A DNA stretch of 64,000 nucleotides from Exophiala sp. HKRS030 (Eukaryota; Ascomycota; Eurotiomycetes; Chaetothyriales; Herpotrichiellaceae), in contig JAHWDD010000009.1 of the NCBI GenBank assembly GCA_023897205.1, positions 1,612,001-1,676,000 on the forward strand. Direction: 5' to 3'. This document shows, one piece after another, positions 32,132-42,831 of this stretch. Position numbers and translations under genes: made by a program. The notes below the pieces were generated by a model. The model saw only the letters and a list, made by a program, of their open reading frames with translations, did not search any database and was not told where the DNA came from. Position 1 is the stretch's first letter; the number at the start of each line of letters is the position of its first letter.

Positions 32132-33709
32132 TTATAACTTGTCCAGCCCCAAAATGGGCTCTGGCCAGCCCGCCCAGACGATGGCACGGTTCGGGACCCG
32201 ACCGGCCACGGGACTTACCACGCTGATCCGTCCCCTAGCCTCGTCAGTGTCGGTGACGTACAGGAAGCCCATGACGCTACTATCGCGGATGATTTCTTGC
32301 TCGGCTTCCGGCTCACAGTTCATGACGGCCAGGATTGAACTGCGCATGGCGGCGTAGGGGACCGTCATCCGTTCGTAAATCTGCGAAGAAGGGAGCGGGA
32401 CCTTGGACATACCACCACCACCAGCACCGGGGGCTATCTCGTTGTCCATTCCACCACCTGGTAAGAACGTATCTTCGTCTTCATCGCCGGGGAACGTGGT
32501 CGACGTAGGATCCGGCGTGGAGGAGATGCGCCGCCAGACGGTCAACGTCGAAAAGTCGACCTGCTGCTGCCGAGGGAGTAGCGAAATGCCATTGCTCAGA
32601 CGTGGGTTGCCGTAGAAATACGTCTTCACCTGTGCAGCTCGGAATGACCGCAGGTACGCTTCGTCGCGGTCGACGCAGCCGCCCGACTTTGAAAGTTTGA
32701 TCACCGAGATGGTTCCGGTGGAACCACCCGTCGACCGAGACGACGTGGGTTGGCCGTCAAATCGTCTGACCATGTCGCTGTACAGCCTCTCCGACCCGAG
32801 ACAGATGATGGTTGAAACACCAAACTCGGAAACAATGTCCTGGATGATCTCGTATCCAATCGTGCTGGATTTCGTGGTGGTCAAGTCACCTGGGGTGTCG
32901 ATGATGACCCCGCTCTCTCTGGCTTCTTGGTCCTGGCCGAGACGGCCAGTGACTGCGAGTGCCAACCTGTTCAGCTGTGCCCTGTAGACCTTGCCCTCTT
33001 TTTCTTCGGGTTTGGAGCTGCCGAAAAAGTAGACCAGAGGCAGTTTGACTGGGATGGCGCCGTTGGGGCCACTCATCGGTGCAGTACCCCAGCCTTCCTC
33101 GACGTCCACCGTGCTCTTGAATACGGTGGCCGTCATTGTCCCCGGTATGCTCATCAATCCCTCTTTGACGTCCAAATTCACCACGGTAGGTGACCGTGCG
33201 GATCGGTAAGCATAGCCTGTGAGGATCTTTGCGAGGGTCGTCTTCCCCGCGTCGTCGGGTCCTAAGATCAAGACCCGGGGTCCTTGTCGCCCGGAGGCCT
33301 TAGCTTGCTCGCGTAGGTTTTCCAACGCGAAATGGACATTGATATACTCGTTCATTGGCGTCTCTTCGGCCCTGTATTCGCTCTGTAAAGCATCTCCGCT
33401 GACTTCGAAGGCGCAGCCAGTCCAGGTGTAGATTGCAGCTTTCGTGCCAGTGAAAATATACGTGTTACCGACGACGAGTTCGGTGCCAAATATCTCGGCA
33501 TTTCCACTCAGGACCTAGGTGGTACTGTTAGTGAAATTTGGACAATGTAGGAACGGCAGGGCACAATTGGTTGGTTGTACCTTGACTTGAACGTATTTGC
33601 CGACAGCGACTTCGAATCGCCATTCACATTCTTTTGTTAGGTCATGTTGGTGGGTTTCGACGGTAGAGACCTCCTCCGGTTCCGACAGTCCAAGACCCGG
33701 CAGAGACAT
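32132..33709 (-). CDS. clp1: mRNA cleavage and polyadenylation factor CLP1
   Basis: Two exons on the minus strand, 33709-33581 and 33514-32132, giving 503 residues. The N-terminal beta domain begins MSLPGLGLSEPEEVS and continues WRFEVAVGKYVQVK across the intron to VLSGNAEIFGTELVVG. Walker A is GPDDAGKTT near residue 128, followed by the polynucleotide-kinase P-loop domain (GVIIDTPGDL). The C-terminal domain ends RAIVWAGWPEPI. CLP1 is a subunit of cleavage factor IA, bridging Pcf11 to the 3'-end processing machinery in the nucleus; animal CLP1 is an active RNA 5'-kinase whereas yeast Clp1 is not. The intact Walker A predicts ATP binding but does not settle activity. Confidence 0.92.
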
Positions 33710-34685
33710 CTCATCATTGTGAGACGAGTCATAAAGGGAGAGAAGCCGTTCTGAGTGGAAAAAGCACATGCGACAATGCACCGTGAGATCATATTCGTGT
33801 GGAGATAAGGGGCAACTTAGCCGAGTGGCCGTAAACATCGGCCAGTATCCGTCAACACACTCCGTATTACGGTACCCAGCTGACGACCAGGTCCTCTCCC
33901 TGTAGCCATCAGACTCTACTATAAATGCAGGTTTCCACTCGGTAATCTTCCACCTCTCAACAAGTTTGACTCCTTCTGTGGTACGGGCGTGAGACACCAG
34001 GCCAAAATAGCAACTACAATCGGTGAAAGGAGGTGAGGCTGTTGACATGGTATAGTACATTTACTTGAGTGTCCACGTATCACATTGACCCAACGAATCA
34101 TCATGCTATTAGGTAGAGCCGAAGGGACAAGGTATACCTCGTATACAAGTCCTTCATCAGGACTCCCACGGACCTTATCAAGGCCGACTTCAGGCAGGCC
34201 CTGTATTTTATGACACCAATCATCATGAAAATCACAGGTTTCAGACAACCGACGCCGATCGCTGAAACATATTGATTGGAACTAACAGCACCAGGTAACT
34301 AAAGGATCTGCTCAGGGATTTTCAGTCACCGCATTGTCACCTTGACTACTGTACGATTGACATTGCTGGCAGCATTCTGGCCACAGTTGGGTGCCGGAGT
34401 TGGAGCGCTGGCTCATATCCAGGGATGAGCATAACGAGAATCTGACCTTTGACTCAACGGCAATTCGTCGAAAGAATTTTCTCAAGGGAGAAGACAGATG
34501 CATGTGAGATGATGACGGTGGTGATGATGATGATGATGATCCGCATCTTTCTTCTTTTGTAGCTCCGCTTTTTTTGCATCTTTCTATTTTATCCTTCAAC
34601 TGTTGTTTCAAGCAAATCCACCGCAATAGAAGTGGCTCTCGATCGTTCCCAAAAGCAAAAGATCAATATTCTCTTGACAATCGCA
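33710..34685. promoter_or_regulatory. Divergent promoter of CLP1 and FAD monooxygenase
   Basis: About 975 nt between divergent starts. Features seen: a (GAT)n triplet run at about 34522-34541 and a polypyrimidine-rich leader before the monooxygenase start. Frames here do not look like protein. Confidence 0.45.
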
Positions 34686-35956
34686 ATGAACACCTCTGAC
34701 AATCAAGTCCTGATCATTGGTGGAGGTTTAGGAGGTTTAGCACTCGGCCAGATCCTTCAGGCAAATGGGATCCCTTTTCAAGTTTTCGAAAGAGATCAAG
34801 AACTACATAGTCGTCAACAAGGCTGGGCTGTTGCATTGAACGAGTAAGTCTCTCCGAAGGTGTTGAGGGGGGACTTGAAGAAGTGAGACTTGGCTGACCC
34901 CTTTTTCCTTTCCTCAGATGCTTGTCGAGGTTGAAAAGGCTTCTTCCAACTAGTCTTGGTGACCTCCACTCCATCAGCGTCAATGCAAACATCGGCGTTC
35001 TCGACGGGGCTACCATACTGGACGCCTGCACCGGGGACATGATAGCAAGCATCGGTGGTGTACCGAGTGATCAGCCTGGACATATCCTTCGATGCCGACG
35101 GGAGAGGCTACGGGAATATCTCGCACAGGACATCCCTATCTCCACCGACAAGCAGTTCACACACTATGAAGAAGATGCCGACGGAGTAACTGCCCACTTC
35201 AACGATGGCACGAGTGCTCGTGGCAGCATCCTCGTGGGGGCTGACGGTGCTTCATCGCGTGTCCGAACACAACTCCTTCAACAGTCTTCGAACTTTGCCC
35301 CCTTTGTGCCCATCATGGGATCTGCGACGCTGCCTCGCGAAAAGTTCCAACACTTGCACGAACTCGGCAGTGCGGGACTGATAGCCGGCAAAAGAGACCT
35401 TAGATATCTCGTCGCCTTGCTATCGATTGAACCGGACGAATCCTCGGCAGAGTACTACTACGCCGTCTGTTATCAGCCTCCTGACGCTGCAGAGGAGACA
35501 GCCTGGACGGCCTCGGCGAGTCCGGAATCACTCTACGACAAAGCCCTCGCCCAGACAAAAGGTCTGCCCGACTTCCTGACCGACATCATCCGCACCGCCG
35601 GTGTCGAAGGAATCATCACCCCAGCTCTAAAGTTTGTCGAGTTCGTCCCGCCTCCCAGGTTGCCTGTCGGGAGGGTGACCTTGGCAGGAGACGCTGCACA
35701 CGCGATGATGCCGTTCCAAGGTGCAGGTGCCAATACGGCGCTGCTGGATGTCTGTGATTTGGCGTCCCTGTTGATCAATGCCGGGAATCTCGGAAACGAA
35801 CTCGAAGTGGTCTCGTTGGTTCAAGCCTACTCCTGCATCATTTGTCCCAGAGGAAAGCAAAAGGTCGTGGGGAGTCACGCTTCTGGTGAGCAGATGAGCA
35901 AAGTCTTGGGCGCTGACATGCCACCACCACCCTTGAGATATGTGGCGACAGTGTGA
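34686..35956 (+). CDS. FAD-dependent monooxygenase (class A flavoprotein hydroxylase type)
   Basis: Two exons, 34686-34843 and 34918-35956, giving 398 residues. The FAD Rossmann motif GGGLGGLALG is at residues 10-19. ILVGADGASSRVR carries the DG motif, and LAGDAAHAMMPFQGAGANTA is the second FAD-binding (GD) motif. This is the standard layout of p-hydroxybenzoate/salicylate-hydroxylase-like enzymes, which use NAD(P)H and O2 to hydroxylate aromatic or polyketide substrates. The substrate cannot be inferred. In-frame GTG 34632 is upstream, but ATG 34686 directly before the nucleotide-binding fold fits the family better. It begins the second accessory block, near DUF7704 and P450 genes. Confidence 0.87.
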
Positions 35957-36255
35957 GACTGAGTGTAATGGCGTACGTAGTACGTCGACGTGGTATTTTC
36001 GGCTGGGTCAAGTTTCAATAGACTAGTAGACTATCATGATTTGATTCCTCATATGACGAGGACGAAAGACTCCTGTTTTTTTCGGGTGACGGGTTACGTC
36101 GACAGCCTTTTAGACTATTTAGATCATTGCTGTAGCCTCTTACGTTCGTATTACATTACTCCCTCCAGCCGTGTCCATCATCGTAATTCGTGATAAGTAA
36201 CCTTGGAACAATGCAACCCGGCATCCTATTCTCAGGCCTCTCAGTTTCATATCCC

Positions 36256-36738
36256 TCACACCCTCTTCTTATCGCCATGCTCATCATCCTCAAAGCCCAG
36301 CCGCATCAAAAAAGCAACCCGGATCCCTCCGACGCCTAGCAAGGCACCCAGATTCCCGAATTCCTCGGCTGTCAAGGTTGTAACTCCCCTCCCTTGATCT
36401 GCGACGGCCACGAACAAGGAAGAGATGAGCGCGACGTCTTGAATCAAGATACTCGTCTGCAAACAGCGCCACACGGTCATGTCGGAGGACTTGAGACGGA
36501 GAAGGACGATTTGCAAAAACATGGTCGACAAGAGACACCCTGCCGATCCGTGAAGGAGGGCCACCGTCTCTGTGGTTGGGGGGAGTTTGGGGGTGGCGGT
36601 GTAGGACTTCAGGATCAAGGAAGGGAAAAACAAATTCGCAATGACGCCGCTCGAAGCGATGACCGGGTCGATGGTTGTAAAAAAGGTTCGGTAGAACCGA
36701 GGGATCGACTGTTGCGTCGTTTTCACCGTTGTTGCCAT
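36256..36738 (-). CDS. Small DUF7704-like membrane protein
   Basis: An intronless frame of 160 residues from ATG 36738. It reads IPRFYRTFFTTIDPVIASSG near the start, followed by about four hydrophobic helices (around 25-45, 65-85, 95-115 and 125-145). I recognise this as the fungal DUF7704 type: short, four-helix, function unknown, often found beside metabolic genes. It ends in a charged cytosolic tail (FEDDEHGDKKRV). It sits between the monooxygenase and the P450 on the opposite strand to the monooxygenase. Confidence 0.72.
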   Translation of the reverse strand: MATTVKTTQQSIPRFYRTFFTTIDPVIASSGVIANLFFPSLILKSYTATPKLPPTTETVALLHGSAGCLLSTMFLQIVLLRLKSSDMTVWRCLQTSILIQDVALISSLFVAVADQGRGVTTLTAEEFGNLGALLGVGGIRVAFLMRLGFEDDEHGDKKRV

Positions 36739-37332
36739 TGTCGTTCGTTGTTTGGTCGTTGCCGTGACGGTGTTGAAATCAGGTTTGTGAGTTTGAGTCG
36801 TGTCTAGTCGAAAGGAAAAGTGATCAAGTCAAGCGACTGTTTGTACTTGGGTTTGATATATGCGAGACTTGAGGATCGTTCGTCGGATAAGTAGATACGT
36901 GAGATGAATCCTAGAAGGAAGTAGGGAGTAAGAGTATCATGCAATGTGAAGTGCTTACCGCTTGATATCCGTCGAGTAAAAAGCATGCACGTCGTAAGAT
37001 GGAACATATCTTGGCTCCAAGGGTCATTTGAACGACTAACGATACACGAGGCTTGAAGAACATTTTATCAAGAGTGGGAACAGATGAGGTACTGGGCACT
37101 TTTCTCGAATGACTGACGTGACGATAACTGTTGGATCGATTCAATCCAGGTACAGGAGGTCCTTGTGTGATACGAAAACACAAGGTATTTACCTATCAAA
37201 CCAAACTGAAGACAAGTCGTAAAAATACTGGCAACCAGGTAGCCCGTAGGCCGGAGCCTGCAGCCTCATACTCATGCTCATACTCGACCCTCATTCAAAG
37301 ATTGTCGTACTCTCCTACAAAAAAGAACCTCT
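36739..37332. other. Intergenic region between P450 and DUF7704 genes
   Basis: About 590 nt holding the P450 3' UTR and the DUF7704 promoter. No frame reads as protein and no notable repeat was seen. Confidence 0.5.
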
Positions 37333-39087
37333 TCATACCTTCTCACCCATCACACCAGGAGGTGTCTTCAACCATTGTTTCGTGCCTGGGTCCAAAAATT
37401 CCTTCTCGGCCTCGAACCATTCTTCGTCCACAAGCTTAGCTCTTCCCGGGGACCGGGCCTTGATGGAGGCAGGGAACGGCTCAGGCATACACACGAACCC
37501 CTGAGTGAACTTTTCCTGGTCCGGAATGATTGGGTTTCCCGATGCGTCCTTTGCTGGCTCGATGTTGAACGCCCACAGGATACGAGACACGGCAAGAAAC
37601 AGACTCCTTTCGGCGACGTGGATACCTTGACAGATACGACGGCCCGCACCAAACGTGAACTGGTCACGCTTGCTGCCGTCAGGGTTGGCCGCCGAATCTG
37701 AAAGACTCTGTGTATCCTCTGCGTACCTCATCGGTTCGAATTTCCTCGGCTCCGGGTGTCTCTTGGGATCCATGTGGATGGACCATGCGTTGTTGACTAC
37801 TCCTGCGCCTTTGGGGATGCGGTAGCCCAGGTACTCGTCGTCCTTGGTGACGGCGTGAGGAACGCCTCCGAGGGGCGTGGTGGGGGCCCACCGAAGGCTC
37901 TCCTTGATAACGCCACGGACGTATTGAAGCTGGGGTTCGTCATCCATTGTCGGCAGCCGGTCCCCAACGAGTTGATCAATCTCAGCCTGTGCCTTCTTCT
38001 GCACCTCGGGGTAGAGAAGCATGGCCAATACGAAGCCGACCAAAGTGCTAGAGGTCGTGTCTGAGCCTGCCTCGAGAAGAGTGCCGGCAATATACGCGGC
38101 TTGGTCGTCGCTGAAACCGTCCGACTTCTGGGCCTCGGCCATCCCGACGCAGAAACACGGACGTATGCACCCCTCTTTGATGGCTGCCTTGGCGTTCAAC
38201 CAGTGGCCGAGGTACAGTTCTCGTTCGTGGCGGTGCAACTCCTTGGCCTGTCGCTTGGTCGGAGAAAGAATGTCAGGAATCCATCTAAGAAGAGGGAAGA
38301 ATTCGAACAGAGCAGATGCGCCGGTCTGGTTGATGGCGGCAAACTTGGAGAACCCTTCAAATAGCTGCATCATTTTTGGGTCCTCATACGTCGGTGTTCG
38401 CCAGCCGTAAACCATGGTGGTGGTCAGGGCGTTGGAGTAGCGTCGAATATGCTTGATAAAGTCGTCGGGCTTGTGGAGAAACTCATGTAACATTTGCTTG
38501 TTCTCGAGCATCTGATATGGAACGTAAGACTTGGCTGCTTGGATGTTGAGAAGAGCGTGACACATCTTGCGGAACTGTAAAGGGGGGTGTCAGCCATTTA
38601 GTATGCATAGCTGGAGCAATTGTCCATACACCTCGCCATCGTGGTCCGTAACCCTATGAAGTGTAGCTTAGCAAGCGTGAACCAACTCATATGCTCAGGG
38701 ATACTGGTGATAACTAACCATCATCAACATTCGGTTGTCACCACTGCAGAGTTTTTGTCCGATGTACATCTCTTGTCTATCCGAGTAGTAGCCACTTCGC
38801 CTGTCCAGCAACTCCTTCACTGCTTCATCGGTCGACAACACAATCATGGTCTTTGTGCCCAGCATCAAGCTGTATACTGGACCGTATTCGCGAGCCCACT
38901 TCTCGAACTGCAACGGTGCATCTCGGGCAGGCATCTGATGGATATTCCCGAGGATTGGAACCGTGGGAGGCCCAGGTGGAAAGTCTTTGGGTCTTCGACC
39001 TGTAGTGAAGGCCAGGTAGGTGAGATAGCCAACCACGAGGGTCACGGCGAGCATGATATGCGGTGGAAGCATTGTGACTCGCTCCAT
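37333..39087 (-). CDS. Cytochrome P450 monooxygenase
   Basis: Three exons on the minus strand: 39087-38719, a 24-nt exon 38653-38630, and 38574-37333, giving 544 residues. An N-terminal membrane anchor (LAVTLVVGYLTYLAF) is followed by the proline hinge FPPGPP, the I-helix AGSDTT near 299, ESLR (ExxR) near 354 and the haem-binding loop FGAGRRICQG near 442. It should be an ER-bound microsomal P450 reduced by CPR. The tiny exon supplies GYGPRWRG, the C-helix motif that contacts the haem propionate; without it the enzyme would be broken. The wording resembles the O-methylsterigmatocystin-oxidoreductase-like group, which has broad substrates. It is divergent from a C2H2 regulator gene. Confidence 0.9.
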
Positions 39088-40019
39088 CCCGTTCTAGATT
39101 GGCGAACGAGTATTTTTGTCCAAGGGAACGAAGAAAACTCGTGCCAAGTGCCTTGTGTATATGAACAGACGCTCCGAGGTTGGGTCGAACATCTTGATCA
39201 TCTCACTCGACCTTGAGTCGTTATATAGCAACACAGCCAAATGCTCGTTCACCTTGGTCGAGAGCCTGGTATGTCCATATTGGCGTATGCCCATTGGCTA
39301 TCCAATTTACGCTAAGACGCCCTCATACCCGGGGAAAGATCTGCGCATACGGGATGCACCAAGTGGAGGTGGGCAGCCTTGGGTTGTGCTCCTTGTGGGA
39401 TGAAACGACAGCTGTCTGGTGGTGGGATGCTCTGGGGAGCCCATGGGGGGCTGTCTTGGCCTCGCCGGCGTCTCAACAAGTCTCACCGCTCGTGTTCTTG
39501 TTATTGTATTCGCTGTATTTGGCTTGACTGTGAGGCTGTCGTTTGGTTGATGGAGTCGAAGACCAATGACCGACATTGAATTACCCGATTAGTCATCCGG
39601 AGCAATTGCCCAGTCACGTGAAACCAACTCCTGCAACAGCAACACCAAGTTCAATCATTTCCCTCTACCCGTTCTTTCATTCCGCTGTCTGATTGTTTTT
39701 GATTCTTGAATACGAATTCTCCAGACTATGTGGGATCGGGTCAACCCCCAGTATCCTTCTTGACTGATCCGGAGTTGAGATTCACACCCACCATCCCCAG
39801 ATTTTTTCTCTTCGGAAGCGGCGAATGCGGGGAATTTTCTACCTTCTGGTTTCTTCTCTCGCTTCTTCGCTTCTAGACCTGCATCTGTACCGATACAGTG
39901 TCTGTGTTTGTGGATAAACTTGTACTTGGACCTGGTGCTATCACAGATGTCACCTCACCCCTGCACAATTACAACTCCAATCACCCTGATAAGTCCTGTT
40001 GAAGAACAATGTCGCCACT
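39088..40019. promoter_or_regulatory. Divergent promoter of P450 and C2H2 regulator
   Basis: A 932-nt region between divergent starts. It ends with a five-codon uORF (40009-40023, stop included) whose stop codon overlaps the regulator's ATG. Otherwise no gene or clear operator. Confidence 0.5.
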
Positions 40020-40023
40020 ATGA
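40009..40023 (+). promoter_or_regulatory. Minimal uORF overlapping the regulator start
   Basis: ATG TCG CCA CTA TGA: the A of the TGA stop lies two bases after the A of the main ATG (40020-40022), so the two overlap in CTATGA. Such an arrangement can couple termination to reinitiation or lower translation of the main frame. Confidence 0.5.
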
Positions 40024-42377
40024 CCAACAACTCATCCCACACCTGTCCAATCTGCACCAAATCTTATAAGCGACCGGAACATCTCCGGAGGCACTTCTTC
40101 TCCCACCGCCCCGACCGCCCACATAGATGTCACCAATGTGAGAGCTCTTTCCAACGGTCCGACGTGCTCAAACGGCACCTGAAGACATGTGAAGGAGTTC
40201 CACCAGCGCAACGGAGAAAGCCATCCGTTTGTACCGTTAACGAGAATGTCAACAATGGGGTGGTTGGCGACTTCTCGATGGCCACAGAGCTCATCACACC
40301 GCCACCTCTTGAGCCATCGCTCATGACCAATGTCGGGGCTGGTGTATTGAACCAACCACTCATGCCGCCGCCTGGCAATTGGGATGTCGTCGCCGACGCC
40401 ACTTCAGAGTTTGCCTTCTCAGATGGCTTTTCTGACATACCATGGGCCGACATTTTGAGCGTTGATCCAGAAAATTCGCTACCTCCGGACGCGTCTCAGG
40501 ATGTCAAGAAGCATAGATTCCAGTTTCTCAATGACTTCACCAGCAATTACGGACTGGTGCAGTCCTTTGATTGCGGCACCCTCAACCAGCGGTGTCATAT
40601 GCTTTCCGGATGCTGGGAATGTCAAGGTATTGGGAGGGACGATGCCTTTGGCGCATTTCTCCAATCAAGTCCTTCTGATTTGACACCTTTCAACTCGTTG
40701 CCATACCTGGAACATGACCCATGGAATGGGAACGATTGTGGAGTGGCTCGAATTGCCTCGTCATGGATAGCCGATCCCTATGCTGCGGTCACGAATGAAA
40801 TTACTTCACTGATAAGAAAGGTCATTGTCGTCAAGTCACGCAGAAGTATTGTGACACATGAATGGACTCCGTTACTGCATCATATGAGTTTACGCTTCTT
40901 CTCGCCTCCCCAGATCCGGAAATATTTGTCCCTCTATTGGGCTTTCTGGCATCCTCAAGTGAATTTCCTACACAGACCAACGTTTGACGTGTTGGCATCG
41001 AAGTCGATTCTCGTCGCGACAATGACATTGATAGGTGAGTCACCCATTGTGTCAATACCTTGGATTGCAAACGTGCTGACCTGCCACAAAAGGAGCATGT
41101 CTCTCCCCGGACGCAGAAGATCGAGATAATGCGAAGATGTGGTTCAACTGCATCGAAGAGCTCGTCTTCACCGATGATGACTTGCTGGATGACAGCGATT
41201 TCTCCGTAGAATATGGATCCAAGCATTTCAGCTCGTCAAGGAACAAGATTCAAGCTTTGCAGGCGGCTTATATGGTGCTCCTTTTTCAAAACTGGGAAGG
41301 CATTGACAAGAGTCGGCGACGTGCCCGGCGGGAAAGATTCAGTACCCTCGTCAGTGTGGCAAGAGACATTGGCATCCACACCGCTCAACAACGCGATTAT
41401 TCGCAACTGACCGCCAACGACTTTGTCTGGGCAGAATTCGTCCTCAGAGAAGAACTCATCCGGTAAGGAGCAATGCTCTCACACAGGCAACGCATTTTAC
41501 TGACAAGTGACATATTTTTGGGGGGTACAGTGTCTTTTTGTGGATATTTCTCATCGACACGGCGTTTGTCATATTCAACAATCTTCCTCCGCGACTGGTG
41601 ATCAAGGAGATGAAGATGCACATGGCTTGCACAGAAGCCACTTACCAAGCTGGTACCGCACGGGCGTGTTGGGACCAAATTCAACGCGATTTAGAGCTCA
41701 AACGAGAATCCGACAGCATCAAGGATCTTTGTTCTGCCGTTGAACTTTTGTGCAAAGACGCCGGTCGCATTCCACAAAAACAGCTTCTCGCACTTGCAGA
41801 CTTGGGTCCTTTGAATCTGTTTTCCATGACATCAGGTATGTTTTTGGGTCACCGTTCAATGCATTCAGTTATATCTTGCTCGCCATTTCCACAAACACTG
41901 ACACCGATGTACACATATGTAGCTTTGCATTCTCTCATCTTCCACTATCAGAATTCCCTAGGTTGTCACGGTCAACTGATCCCCGTCCGCAACGCGATCC
42001 ACAATTGGCGAGAGGCGTGGCTGATCTACCAGGCCCAATCCCTGATGAAGCCACGCTACTCGACCGTAGGCGAAGAAGAGGTCTCTTGTCGAGATCTTTG
42101 GAGGAGGATAGGTTTCATCCGCCACGCCGCCGAGTATTGGCTTCTCGCCAGTTTCATGTTGGAGAAGATATCGAAGAAGCGGTCAGACGAAACGGTCCGC
42201 GGTGGTGATCACAGGCAGAATGAGGGCGGCGCAAGCACGGCAGGCGACGACTCCTCTGGGGCCACACCTACCGTGGAACCGATGTTGGGGAAATATGACG
42301 AAACGAGTATGCAACAAGTTCATGATCTACTCGAGGATTTTCAAAAAATGTACATTACGACCGAGATTGCTTTATGA
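40020..42377 (+). CDS. C2H2-type transcription factor with fungal_trans domain
   Basis: Four exons: 40020-41034, 41093-41462, 41531-41835 and 41923-42377, giving 714 residues. Two zinc fingers open the protein: CPICTKSYKRPEHLRRHFFSH (C2H2) and CHQCESSF through HLKTC (C2HC). A disordered linker leads to a fungal_trans-type helical domain (YWAFWHPQVNFLHRPTFD, near 310-330). The last intron (41836-41922, 87 nt) is a multiple of three and has no stop, so both forms are translatable. It has the fungal arrangement of C2H2 fingers plus a regulatory middle-homology region. It is likely a nuclear regulator of the divergent P450 and perhaps neighbouring enzymes; targets are inferred from position only. 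Confidence 0.86.
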
Positions 42378-42831
42378 CACCGACACCGATACCGATGGCG
42401 TAGGGATTTGTTTGGTCGGGGAGGTGCAAAAAACGAGAGGTCGAGGAAGAAGAAAGTCACGATCACGCGGAAATGAAATGGGAACGAGTTGGGACTCGGA
42501 GTATGTCAATCGGATTCGGATTCGGATGACGGGTTGTGATCTAACCAAATGGTTACTTTTGGACTGTGACATCTTGGTTTACATATTGGACTAGGCGAAG
42601 GTGTCGAACTCGTGAAGCATATCATGATTGAATGAAACTATTCTTGAACCTTTTTTTTCTTTCTATCGTGACATGTTACGATTTCCATTATACCAAGTAG
42701 GCATCTACTGTGAGGGTGGATATGTGTTGCTGCGAACGAGAAAATACCTTGGTAGATATAGCGTCACCCCTGTACAACTTCTTACCGATGGCCCCCTTCG
42801 TGTACCCCGTACGTAGTATCACCATTGGAGA
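42378..42831. other. Convergent intergenic region
   Basis: About 450 nt between the 3' ends of the regulator and the permease. Short direct repeats of CGGATT and CGACACCGATACC-like text occur near 42380-42525. No gene seen. Confidence 0.55.
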
